Both the position numbers and the translations under genes were made by a program. A stretch of DNA of 64,000 bases. Origin: Labyrinthula sp. Ha. Taxonomy: Eukaryota; Sar; Bigyra; Labyrinthulida; Labyrinthulaceae. Below are positions 33,602 to 43,600 of the stretch, one piece after another; position 1 is the first letter of the stretch; every line of letters begins with the position of its first letter. The notes under the pieces are model-generated. The model was not told where the DNA came from and did no database searches. It worked only from the letters and a program-made list of their open reading frames with translations. Location: positions 558,001 to 622,000 of the forward strand of contig JAALGZ010000007.1 in NCBI GenBank assembly GCA_015227615.1. The letters run 5' to 3'.

Positions 33602-35518
33602 ATGATTGGAAATAAAAAGATTACAATTGTTGGTTGTGGCTTCTCGGGTCTTAGTAACGCGATCCTATTAGCCAATAAAGGTTACGAAGTAACTGTACTC
33701 GAGCAATTGGCAGGTCCAGGAGGAAGGAACAGAGTTTGGAAGAAAGACGGTTTTACCTTTGAGATTGGACCATCCTGGGTATGGATGAAGGAGGTTCATG
33801 CGCAAGTTTATAGCTCTGTTGGAAAAAATGTTACAGATTATGTCAAATTTAAACGCCTGGACCCTGCCTATCGAATGGTGTTCAACGACAAGGCGGTAAA
33901 TGTACCTGATGGGAAAGAAAATTTTGTGAATTTGATTGCAAAACTTGAGGCTGAAAAGATAAGCCAAGATTCAAAAGAAGCCTATAGTAAGCTATTTGAA
34001 GAATCTAAACTCAAAATTCTTAGTTTCCTTGACGAGGACAAGAGAAGGTATGAAGTAGCAATGAAAGAATACATTTGCAAACCAAGTCTAGATATTGCTG
34101 AATACTTTTCCTTTGCTGTTGCTTCAAGTTTTGCGTCCATGGGACTTCTGCAAAGTCAGCACACCCGGGTAAGTCGAACCTTTCAATCAGAGAAGGTGAG
34201 AACTCTGCTCGAGTGGCCAGTGATATTTGTAGGCGGTTCGCCTAAGATGATCCCTGAATTATATTCTATATTAAACTACACTGCTATAGAAGATGGAACC
34301 TTAATACCAGAAAATGGAATGAGTTCTTTAACCGATGGCATGTTTAAACTTGCAAAGGAACTGGGTGTGAAGTTTATATTTAATGCAGAAGTGGTTGGGT
34401 TGGGATATGTTGATAATGTAACATCTGCGCCAAAGAAGATTAACACTACATATTACATAAATCATGCAAGGGAGCGAGCCTTAAGTTTCGCCTCTGAGAA
34501 CCCTTCGCTCGAGCAACGAACGGCAGGATCAAGCATTACTGAGTCATCATCCTTAAGTGAAGAGCCAAGTCTGGAGACTTTGCTTAGACCTGAAACCGAA
34601 AGTATGAATGCAACCCTGCATAGAATTAAGAGCTCATCCAAAGTTATAACTCAAGTGGAACCTGTAGAAACCGAACACTTGGTGGTTTCAGGGGATATGC
34701 ATAATTTTGAAATGAATATTCTTGCTCCAAAGGAGAGGATGTATGATGAAAAATATTGGGATAGTCGAATTCTATCACCCTCGTGCCTTTTGTTTTTTGT
34801 AGGGTTGAAAAAGAAAATTGGAGAGTGTCCTCACCACATGCTATTTTTTGATAGCGATCTGTACGACCATTTAGAATCAATCTATTCCCCAGTTTCATTC
34901 TCTAGGAACAGGCTCTCCGGGAGGAAACCTGTTAAACCTTTTGAAGAGGTGGAAAATCCGCTATTCTATGTGAGTATTGCAAGTAAGTCTCATGAGTCAT
35001 ATGCTCCTGACGGATGTGAATCATTGTTCTTTCTGGTACCTATCCCACACCATAAGCTTACTAGAGAAACTAAGGAAGCTGTGTTTCAGAATATTTTCTC
35101 TCGTTTTGCAAAGGAAGTTGGTTTGGCTAGTTATGATAAAGAGAAAGAAGAGGAGTTCTTTCAGTTCAAGAAAGCATATGGGTACGAAAACTTTGTTTCT
35201 GATTACAACTCCTTCAAGGGGAATGCGTTTGGCTTGTCGAATACATTGCTACAAACTGCGTTCATGAAGCCTAGGATGAAGAGCAACAAGGTAATCAACC
35301 TTTTCTATGTTGGTCAGAGTGTTGCTCCAGGTGGAGGGATACCACCTTGTATTATCTCAGGTAAGATTGGTGCCAACCTTGTTATCGAACAGGATGAACA
35401 CGAGAAACAACCCAAGGAATGGTTTTGGAAAAGAATACCTAAAGGACTATACTCGAGAGTTACTCAGTTAACGACAACACTTTTACAAAAGCATTCGTTT
35501 AATAACATTGAGTTTTAG
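33602..35518 (+). CDS. crtI: CrtI-type phytoene desaturase (carotenoid synthesis), with a central insert
   Basis: CrtI is an FAD enzyme that desaturates and isomerises phytoene to lycopene (or neurosporene) in bacteria, fungi and some protists; plants and most algae use PDS/ZDS/CRTISO instead. Visible are the N-terminal dinucleotide motif ITIVGCGFSGLSNAILLANK, EQ..GPGGRNRVW and FTFEIGPSWVWM. The CrtI mid-region follows with FVGGSPKMIPELYSILNY and GMSSLTDGMFKLAKELG, and then the C-terminal FAD motif YVGQSVAPGGGIPPCIISGK near residue 568. The 638 residues exceed the usual 490-580 because of a Ser/Glu-rich, probably disordered insert at about residues 290-365. No targeting peptide precedes the FAD motif, so a cytosolic or ER-face location is likely. 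CRTISO or another member of the amine-oxidase-like family is less likely. Confidence 0.85.
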   Translation: MIGNKKITIVGCGFSGLSNAILLANKGYEVTVLEQLAGPGGRNRVWKKDGFTFEIGPSWVWMKEVHAQVYSSVGKNVTDYVKFKRLDPAYRMVFNDKAVNVPDGKENFVNLIAKLEAEKISQDSKEAYSKLFEESKLKILSFLDEDKRRYEVAMKEYICKPSLDIAEYFSFAVASSFASMGLLQSQHTRVSRTFQSEKVRTLLEWPVIFVGGSPKMIPELYSILNYTAIEDGTLIPENGMSSLTDGMFKLAKELGVKFIFNAEVVGLGYVDNVTSAPKKINTTYYINHARERALSFASENPSLEQRTAGSSITESSSLSEEPSLETLLRPETESMNATLHRIKSSSKVITQVEPVETEHLVVSGDMHNFEMNILAPKERMYDEKYWDSRILSPSCLLFFVGLKKKIGECPHHMLFFDSDLYDHLESIYSPVSFSRNRLSGRKPVKPFEEVENPLFYVSIASKSHESYAPDGCESLFFLVPIPHHKLTRETKEAVFQNIFSRFAKEVGLASYDKEKEEEFFQFKKAYGYENFVSDYNSFKGNAFGLSNTLLQTAFMKPRMKSNKVINLFYVGQSVAPGGGIPPCIISGKIGANLVIEQDEHEKQPKEWFWKRIPKGLYSRVTQLTTTLLQKHSFNNIEF

Positions 35519-35558
35519 CTTAGTAGGTATGAAACGATAAACTATTTGGCAAAAAGGT

Positions 35559-35906
35559 TTACCCTTCCTGTTTGTCCTTCTTATCTTGCCTGTACTTCTT
35601 TTCTTCCGCGCTCCTTTTGCTAAAATAATTCTTGCGCAGCTCACGGTGAACAGACTTCAAGTTCAACCTTTGCTTCTCTCTTAGTTGTTCAAGTCTTAGC
35701 TTCTCCATTAGTCTCTGCTCAGTCCTTTTTTCATCCTTCATAATATCTTTCACCAAACATTCCAACAGAGTTTGATAGTACTGCTTCTTTGGCAGCTTCA
35801 AATTTCGCCTCTCAATTTCCTAAAACTCTAACAAAGGACACAGTACAACCTGCCTAATCTCATAGGTTGTTTTCAAGTGAATGTTCTCCATTGTAAACTC
35901 CGACAT
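35559..35906 (-). CDS. Small charged helical protein, one 30 nt intron
   Basis: Exon 1 (35850-35906, 19 codons from ATG) reads MSEFTMENIHLKTTYEIRQ. Exon 2 (35559-35819) continues EIERRNLKLPKKQYYQTLL and then a long Lys/Glu/Arg-rich helix to the stop, 105 residues in all. Unspliced exon 2 has no ATG before a TAG, so the splice supplies the start. The composition is unlike translated spacer. The general pattern (short, helical, L-x-x-EQLREKQR, then a repeated basic motif) resembles small axonemal inner-microtubule proteins, but I cannot assign it to a family. It is convergent with CrtI, with 40 nt between stop codons, and divergent from the mitochondrial carrier. Confidence 0.65.
35820..35849 (-). 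other. 30 nt GT-AG intron in the small helical protein gene
   Basis: On the minus strand it begins GTTGTACTG and ends GAGTTTTAG. It separates an ATG-bearing first exon from the main frame. There is no homologue to confirm it, but the joined frame gives a uniformly charged helix across the junction. Confidence 0.62.
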
Positions 35907-36204
35907 TCCAAAACTCCAACTCAATTAATTTCAAGTTTAACGGTTCACGTAAAACCACAAAGCCACGTCATCTAGTTCAACTATATCTAACAAACTCCTA
36001 GTAAGAAACTTAATCATATTTTCGGGTTCTATTTCGTTCTGTCTTTGGGAATTTTCTCCAAATCTCTTCTTTCACTTAGTATTCCTGCCTTAAGAAAAAC
36101 GTGAACACGTGGAACTGTGAAAGGTGAAAACAACAGAGAAGAGTTACGAATTGTCCAAGAAACAAAACAGATTTATTAGTTATCAAGAAAAATTTATATT
36201 GTTG
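35907..36204. promoter_or_regulatory. Short divergent promoter region
   Basis: These 298 bp separate the start codons of the small helical protein (-) and the mitochondrial carrier (+). It is the only short head-to-head gap in the window, so both promoters must fit here unless they overlap coding sequence. No motif was recognised with confidence. Confidence 0.45.
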
Positions 36205-36987
36205 ATGAATCAGAACAGTAGAAGAAAGAGATTTTTTGTGGGAGCTTTCTCAGGTTTAGTTTCTTCTTCTATCCTTCAACCTCTGGATATGATAAAGACG
36301 CAGCTTCAAGTAAAATCTCTCCATGGCAAAGCCCCGACACCATTTTTCCAAACAGTAAGTAACATATACCAAATAAGAGGAATAAGAACCTTTTTCAATG
36401 GACTTTTACCAACTCTTCTTCGTGCGTCTCTTGGACCTGGACTTTATTTTCTTTTTTTGGAAGAATTCGATGGCTTTTCAAAGACTAACTCAGGCAGTTC
36501 TTTTATAGCCGGTGGTTCAGCCAGATTTCTCGCTGGGGCTCTGACTAACCCACTCACAATAGCTAAGACGAGACAAGAGGCCTCTGGAGCCTCCCTATCT
36601 CTGAAAGGTTCTATGAGAGATGTTGTTTCTCCTAGAGGTTGGTTACGTGGATATTTTGCGACTGCTCTTAGAGATGTTCCACAAGCTGCAATTCATGTCA
36701 CGATTTACAAAGGTTTGAAGAGTTGGGAATTTCATACCCCAGTTGCAAGTTTTATTGCAGGAGTTTTGTCAACTGCAGCAACTTTTCCTGCAGATGTGAT
36801 CAAGACAAAGCTGCAACTAAGTAACAGAGAGATGAAAATTACCCAAGTTTTTCGGGAAGTAAGAAATCTGATAAGAAAAAATGGATACAGTGTATTATTT
36901 AGAGGATTAGAAACAAGATTAGTTAGAAAACCAATACAAACAAGTATTTCCTGGACAGTTTATGAACATTTTCGCAGGAGAGATTAG
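36205..36987 (+). CDS. SLC25A38: SLC25A38/Hem25-like mitochondrial carrier
   Basis: SLC25A38/Hem25 carries glycine, and possibly isopentenyl pyrophosphate, into mitochondria for heme or quinone synthesis. The protein has three repeats with the carrier signatures QPLDMIKTQLQ, NPLTIAKTRQE and FPADVIKTKLQLS. The second has Thr in place of the acidic residue, just as in SLC25A38 (LPVTVVKTRYE). Other family matches are LLRASLGPGLYF (human FLRCIPGVGLYF), ALRDVPQAAIHV and the C-terminal SISWTVYE. The frame is open 27 codons further upstream, but only to a GTG; the ATG at 36205 gives 260 residues beginning MNQNSRRKRFFVGAF, right for the family. Its stop codon overlaps that of the next gene on the other strand. 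Confidence 0.85.
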   Translation: MNQNSRRKRFFVGAFSGLVSSSILQPLDMIKTQLQVKSLHGKAPTPFFQTVSNIYQIRGIRTFFNGLLPTLLRASLGPGLYFLFLEEFDGFSKTNSGSSFIAGGSARFLAGALTNPLTIAKTRQEASGASLSLKGSMRDVVSPRGWLRGYFATALRDVPQAAIHVTIYKGLKSWEFHTPVASFIAGVLSTAATFPADVIKTKLQLSNREMKITQVFREVRNLIRKNGYSVLFRGLETRLVRKPIQTSISWTVYEHFRRRD

Positions 36988-37944
36988 AGAAAGCACTGCT
37001 TTGATAGTTCAGTATCAACTGCACGGCGCAGCATGCTTTCGCAATCTATTGCCACTTCTATTCCAAGATGTCCGTGTTCTACATCTGCAAGTACATCTTC
37101 TCTAAACTGAGAGAGCGTAGAGAAGTCAAAGTTCATGGCTTGTTGCATGGCTCCATTTGTGTCTCGCTCTTGTGATATGGAAGATGTTGTTTCAAAGGCA
37201 TAATTATGCCCAGGAAGAACAATTGTGTCCTCATCTAATTTGGAAAGCCTTTTTAAAGATTGAAGCAAAGCTGTTGGACTGCTTTCAGGTAAGTCCGATC
37301 TTCCACAGGTTCCTATAAACAACGTATCACCAGTGAACAATAGTCCCTTTCCAACAGCAACATCCTCCTTTTTCCCAAAAAGAAAGCATATTGATCCCCA
37401 GGTATGACCAGGAGTCTTGAGAGCTTTCAGCACACAGTCTTCACCCAAGTTGATTTCCAGGTTATCTTCTATTGCAATGAGGCTTTCCTTCTGGACTTCG
37501 GACTGCTTGCAAACGGTAGGAATATCTTCTGCACCTAAGCCAACAGGAATAGTTCTCTCAACATAATCAGCGACACCGGGAAGTTTTGGATTGTGCTTAC
37601 CCTTAAATGGGGAGAATCCAGGTCTGATGAAGCCACCTAAGAGTTTGAGAGGAATTAAAGAAAACACCTGTGTGATCAGGGTGGGCGTGAGAAAACAAAG
37701 AAATAATAGGTCTAAGTTGACGATCTTTGCAAAATGCAAGAATTGAGTCAACGTCCCATCCTCCTGCGTCTATTAAAATAGAGGTTCCCTCTATCTTGTC
37801 GACGATTAAGTAAGAGTAGTTTTGAAACTGCACAGCAATTCTATGAATAGGGTTTGTTTTGAAATCTTTTGCAAATTCTCTGCCAGCTAGCAGCTGGTGA
37901 ACTTCATAGTTCTTAGGGATTAGGTGCGTTTTGACAAGAACCAT
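36984..37944 (-). CDS. Metallo-beta-lactamase-fold hydrolase, glyoxalase II/ETHE1-like, one 31 nt intron
   Basis: The spliced protein is 309 residues: exon 1 at 37668-37944, exon 2 at 36984-37636. Motifs in order: LIDAGGWD; metal-binding SHAHPDHTGG at 85-94; TPGHTWGSICF with the next metal His; FTGDTLFIGTCGRSDLP with the bridging Asp and the GR-D signature of glyoxalase II/ETHE1; and LPGHNYA with the last His. All ligands are present, so it should be an active di- or mono-iron/zinc enzyme. Glyoxalase II hydrolyses S-lactoylglutathione, and ETHE1 oxidises glutathione persulfide. An insert after HTGG (GFIRPGFSPFKGKHNPKL) is longer than in either, so the substrate is open. No clear mitochondrial targeting peptide is seen. 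It overlaps the carrier gene tail-to-tail by 4 nt. Confidence 0.85.
37637..37667 (-). other. 31 nt GT-AG intron in the metallo-beta-lactamase gene
   Basis: On the minus strand it begins GTGTTTTC and ends AAACTCTTAG. Removal turns HPDHTG-VFF, followed by a premature stop, into the canonical HPDHTGG followed by an open, conserved-looking chain with all remaining metal ligands. This is among the best-supported introns in the window. Confidence 0.88.
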
Positions 37945-38684
37945 AGGAGTTTAGTTTACTTTCGTAAAGTTCGTTGTGTTCTGTTCGTTGTTTCCCTATA
38001 CTCTTTCCGTTCTTTCATTAAATCACGATATGATATTACTGTAATCGTTTTCTCAACTCTAATGAAAGGGATTCATTTTATTAACTCCCGCATTTCTCAC
38101 GCCAGTATTTTCATTGTATCTTTACAGTTTTCCCAAAGTTAAATTGGAAAAGCCCAAATCCAAAGCATAATCCAGTACACAAGATAAAAGTGGAAAGATC
38201 AATGCAGATCGATTCAAAGCAAATGGAGAAAATACAAAACGTCTAAGCTATCATCAGTTGTATCTAAGTAGATGAATATATTATATTTTATCATAGATGA
38301 ACGAGGTTATTAAATTATTGAAATTTCAAGTATTACTAGCTGGATACTACAGAAATTAGTAATGGAATACGAAGAAATCTTGTTTAAGATCAACCTCAAG
38401 AAAAGAGTCTATAGTTACCTTTGAATATGTAGTATACGCTACAAGAACGCTGTAACGTCATCAAAACCTTATCCTAACCTCAAAGTTTCAAGTATTTAAG
38501 ATTCAACAATTTCATGGAAATAACATGCGTAAATAAGAAAAAGGGATTTCTGAATGGAGGATGGGCATATAAGTAAAATGAAGTGTTTTCTGATTCGTGG
38601 GTGGGATAGGGATCAAAATCATTTCACATTTCATAGGAGTTGTTGAACAAGAAAATATAAAAGTATGTGGGTGAATAGATGCAA

Positions 38685-38700
38685 ATATATATATATATAT
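38685..38700. repeat. (AT)8 microsatellite
   Basis: Eight AT units in a row, preceded by GCAA and followed by GCATTTG, in intergenic DNA. Confidence 0.95.
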
Positions 38701-39229
38701 GCATTTGTTTAATGAAAATACTATTGAAAGAAACAAGAATTGAGACTTGTAACTTATAAGATGCATTTTTTCACTTTGGAGACATGGAAATTTTTATATT
38801 GAAACGGGTTTTCTGTTTGGATTGTGTTTCTTAAGGGGGAGGGGGATCTGTCTACCATCTCTATTGGAACCAATAAAAGTTATGAACCCGACCCAACCAT
38901 GTATGTTCAAGGTTTAAACTCAACTCAAGAAATCTATGCTTAAGGTTTAAATTTCAGTTTAAAAATACTAAATAAAGCCGATAGGCTGTGGACGGCTTGC
39001 ATTTAAGATATATACTCAAAGAAGGGGGTTAGGGTCTGGGGTCTGAAACTAAGCGCTTTGAGTTGAAGATATGGATTCAATACTAGAAAGGTCTAGATTA
39101 AAGAACAGATTTCAAGAAGAAAACAATTGAAGTTGAATATAATAATATTGCTAAAGATTAGGAACTCAGGTTTAGACGTGAAGACTTCGCCCCTGCTTCT
39201 CAATTGAACCATCCATTTCTCCTGACAGG

Positions 39230-40600
39230 GTAACTCATATTCATTGTTTACTCTTATGAAAAAATTTGTTCATACTCAGAACGTTTTTCAAACACTATCT
39301 GGATTTAGTCTCAGAGAGTTTCGCATTATTTGGCTTGGAGAAAAAAAATCTCCATCTTTCAACGGAATAAGAAGCCTAGTTGCAAAGCAACTTGCATTCG
39401 GACTGAAGCTTTAAATATTTTGAAGATGATTTATTTGATGCTCTCAAATTTGCCAAGTCTGGAACATTCACCTTGATCTCCATCGTGTTATACACTGACA
39501 TGGAAAGCCTACCAAAATTTTTTTAAAGCTTTATCATACAAAAGATGTTCTTGACGTTTCCATCTTTCGGTAATAAATCTCTTTTTAAATATGAACTAGT
39601 ATTTCTTGATACATATTCTCACAAAGCAATTGCATGTAAGTTGCATGTTCATCCCAACAAGGCATGGACATGTAGGAACAATGTTTTTATTTTCCTTAAA
39701 AACTTTCATGGTGTACACTATTTTTTCTTGTTGGTAAAAACTTCATATTCAATTTCTGATCTTTATACGTGGACATAGCAATTATAAACTTCAAGATTCT
39801 TATCTTCAAGATATTGAAGTATATCACCTGATATGAATGCAATTTTTTGAATCAACCTTTTCAATTTATACAAGGTGTTTAGTTCATACCTCCTATCATC
39901 ATATCGTGATAGTTTACCATTTCATCCAAAGTATACTTTATGTATTTTCCAAATCATTTGAGCCTCAAACTTACTGTACATGGATTCTACTCCTTCAGTG
40001 ATTTTGTTTGAAAAGCCAAACTTTTCAAACTAAATGTCCAGCACAGAGTTTTCTTTTCTTTTAAAATTTTTAGGAAACTGTGGTGGATGTTATTGAGAAA
40101 CTTTATGGAGAGAATTTTGAAAACGGGAACCAGGCTGTAGATAGGCACAAAGCTCTCAATTATCGTTTTTTGTACACTGCTGAGAAAATTTCCTAAATCT
40201 TCCCCAGATGACGACTTGGAATAAAATCCATGGGATTAGACAATACGTTAAAGCCATTGCACATGGGAGGCAAGTATTTTTTTATTCATTTGGGCTAAAA
40301 ATTTAAACCCACCGCTCATGATAGCTTTTGTAATTCCCTAGCTAAGTACTTTGAGTTCCTTGATAACATCTGGAGCGCTTTTGGTCTTCATGAAAGTAGC
40401 GCAATTTTTTTGTATCTATAAGATGACTATTACCTTCAGAAAGTATAACAGACACGTTCAAACACCCTATATCGGGTGTTGTGTCTATTTAAACACAATC
40501 GGAGTAAATACCAGCAAGGTTTTTATAAATATTTTCTTTAAGTCTAATCGATTCAACTCTGCTTGATCATTTGTAGTTTTGTTCCAATAAATCTTAAAAA
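39230..40600 (+). other. Coding-like tract of unknown origin, not resolvable to a gene
   Basis: Short protein-like runs appear on the plus strand in more than one frame, for example VVDVIEKLYGENFENGN near 40.1 kb, WNKIHGIRQYVKAIAHG near 40.2 kb and AKYFEFLDNIWSAFGLHE near 40.35 kb. They sit too close together and look too unlike spacer translation to ignore. One junction near 40.05-40.07 kb has a good acceptor (AATTTTTAG), but others have no GT-AG solution. It may be a decayed gene or element. I assign no family and attempt no reconstruction. Confidence 0.2.
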
Positions 40601-43600
40601 TTTAACCTCTGGTCACACATCTTTCACCACATTGTATTGAAATCTCCATTCTTGTATCTGTTATACTTTCTTCCGCGTCTTTCCCTTGTCAACTCTTTCT
40701 TAATAAATTATTTGTCAAATATAATGTCAGACAATTTTCTTCAAAGAGATATCTTTGCGTGAGTGACTGCTCCTTCTGTCATTCTAAGAGTCCAAATATA
40801 ACTAGCTTTGTCCTCAGCGATCTCTAAAAAGATTAGTTTTTTTCATGTTTTTCCCAGTTTGAACCTTTGTATAAGGCATCCTGAGCTAACTACAACGAGA
40901 TTATAAACGTTTGTTACCAACTTAGACTTAATATTTACCACAAGAATTTTCTTATTATTACCATGTATAGTTTCACATCTCTTTGTTCTTCTACTATCTC
41001 AACCAAATCTACTCTGTACATCAGTCTTCAAAAAGTGGTGTGATTTTTTTCAAACACATTAAATTGCATTGCAACGTACGTGTTTATTGTCTTCACAAGT
41101 TTATCAGCTAAAATAGAGGACTGTAATACCAAACTACCATCTAAGTTCTCGCTTTCTTTGCTAAGGAATGTTTTTATGTTCTTGTGTATTTACTTTAGAT
41201 TCTTATCTATCTATGTTTGAAATTTAATTTAAGTATTTTTTCTCCTTTAATTGTCCAAAATATTAGTCAATCAATCAGATCATATGGCGTGAAGACTGCG
41301 GGATAACCCTCGCTATTTGATGAAGAGTGGTAACGGGCCCTAATTGATTCCAGAGTGTAGACCAATGATGTCATTAAATGTTGGCTATGAAAAAAATACA
41401 AATGTAGAAGTTCTAGTTAAACCGTTGTGCTTACCTCTGTTTGAAGGTTCCAAAGCATATGAACCTTCATAAACGCTAGGTTCACATTCTAAATGTCAAT
41501 GTGAATTGCCTTCTTTCTTACAAACTAAACTAGCTTCTTGAGAAAATCTACGGTGTTCATGTATTGACTCTTTAACTATAGAACACTTGATGCTACATTA
41601 ACTATAAAAGATAGGTGAAACATACTTCAAAGTCAGGGAAGTGGCTATGGTTGAAATCATTGTGATGTCATTAGAAAGCAGTGGCCTTCGAGTGCCAAAA
41701 TTTCGCTGAGAGAGTTATAAGTGCACAAGATCAAAGCAACATGATCCTTGAGACCATAGCAGAGCTGGTTGGAGAAGCATAAATTGTTCTCGTGAACTGG
41801 TTTTCCTTGCATTCTAGTGCAAGTGTCAATAAAAATATTAACCTCTCTCGGCCTTAAAGCAATATGAAGTGATGGAAAATGACATTTTATTTCTGCCAAC
41901 GCAGGTTTTAACAATCAGGTTAGAACCACTTATGGAGATAAAGATTAAAAATATTGATTTTCCAGGATCTAAAAGTGAAGGAAAGCTTTTGAAGCGGCGA
42001 ATCTTGGGCAATTTTATGAGATTGCTAATTTTCGGTATAACGATATGGGGAGGGGCAAGAAATATCATGAACCATCTCATCAAGAAAGTAAAAGTAATCT
42101 TAAGTTATTACTAGCCTTCTTAATAAAGCCCTCATATTTGTTTACATTCTTCAAAATAATCATGAAGATTTTATCTCACTTCTATGGAGGGAAAATATCT
42201 ATCATCAACCTTTTCTAGCTAAGTATTAAAAACGATCTCGAAAAAATATTGTGTCCATTGAGAAATTCAATGCTTCAGTTCACTACTAAATGGCCCGGGC
42301 TTTCCGTAAGTAGTCGAGATTGTACTTGAAGATGATCCAAATAAGTTATTTCGAGTTCATAAAAGGTATGGAAGAAAAGTTATTGTTGCAGATAATGTCT
42401 TGAAACAAAGGACTGTACCAACCAACCTAACAAAATCTTTACATGAAAATTGTGAAACAACACTGTACTGATCTTAAGGAAAGATTGAAGTACAGGAAAT
42501 TGTAATGAAGAAGAAGACGGTACAATTGATTTACTAAGCTTATTTCTAAGTTCAAGGTAGGAAATCCGTGTTTATGTAAAGTGGCTAGTAAAACACAGAG
42601 GCTTTTGAGATTCAAAGCATAGATGTAACAATACAAACTTTAAGATGAGTTTTAGACAAGTTACAAGCAGAATTCAAAACTCCAATAGATTTCCATAAGA
42701 ATAAGTGGCTATAGAAATATAATTCAAGATCCTAGGAAAATACTAAGAAATGCAATAAAATTTCCCAAGCCCGAAAATAAAACCGCTCCAATTCAAATTG
42801 TACATTATGCTAATTAAATTATACATATGATTTACAAAAGAGAAAAGATATCATCTTTCACCAACAAATGGGGTGGCTAGGGTTATTAAACAGCTTAACA
42901 TCATTTGAGTACTGTATATGAACGGCTTATGGAATAAGTAATCAGAGGCATCAAATGAAACATTGAGCGAGACACATTAAAGGTCAACATATTTTTAGAT
43001 ATAGAATCATCGAACAATTGATTCTTTATTTACTGGCCACTATAAAAATTTTTGCATCCATGTAAAAGAGAAAAAAGATTACAATGATTCCTAAGAATTT
43101 ATTGTATTAAAAATCCAAGATTTAAACTTCTTATAAAAGTTATCAATATTAGAATAACGTACCTTTGTAAGAGAGTCTTTCAGATACTAAACGGGTCTTG
43201 TATATAACCATAGCAAAATAAATAAACTTGGGGGTTCTCATAGTTACATTTGATGTTGTATCAGTATTAATCAAAAGTTCAAACTTCTTTCTCAAATTTG
43301 TACAAAAGTTCTTAAATTAACTAGCCAAATATTTAATTAACTCTTCCACAAAGAATACCATACTACACTTACTCCTATAAGAATATCTGAAGTCTTGAAT
43401 GAACCAATGGAAGGAAGAACTATAATAAATACCGAGCTATTATGTTCTTCTAATTCAAATTACGGTGCCCTGTTGGGGGGGTGGTTTCATCAGCAATCTC
43501 CGCACGAGTTATAAATCTATTGTGAAATATGTGAAGCATATTATGTTGATAAAGTTTCTGTTGAAAACCCCTCTTTTAACTACCAAACCTTTTAAAATGT

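Noticed and set aside
36124-36204. Longer N-terminus for the mitochondrial carrier
   Set aside because: The extension begins with GTG, adds 27 residues the family lacks, and a good ATG follows at 36205.
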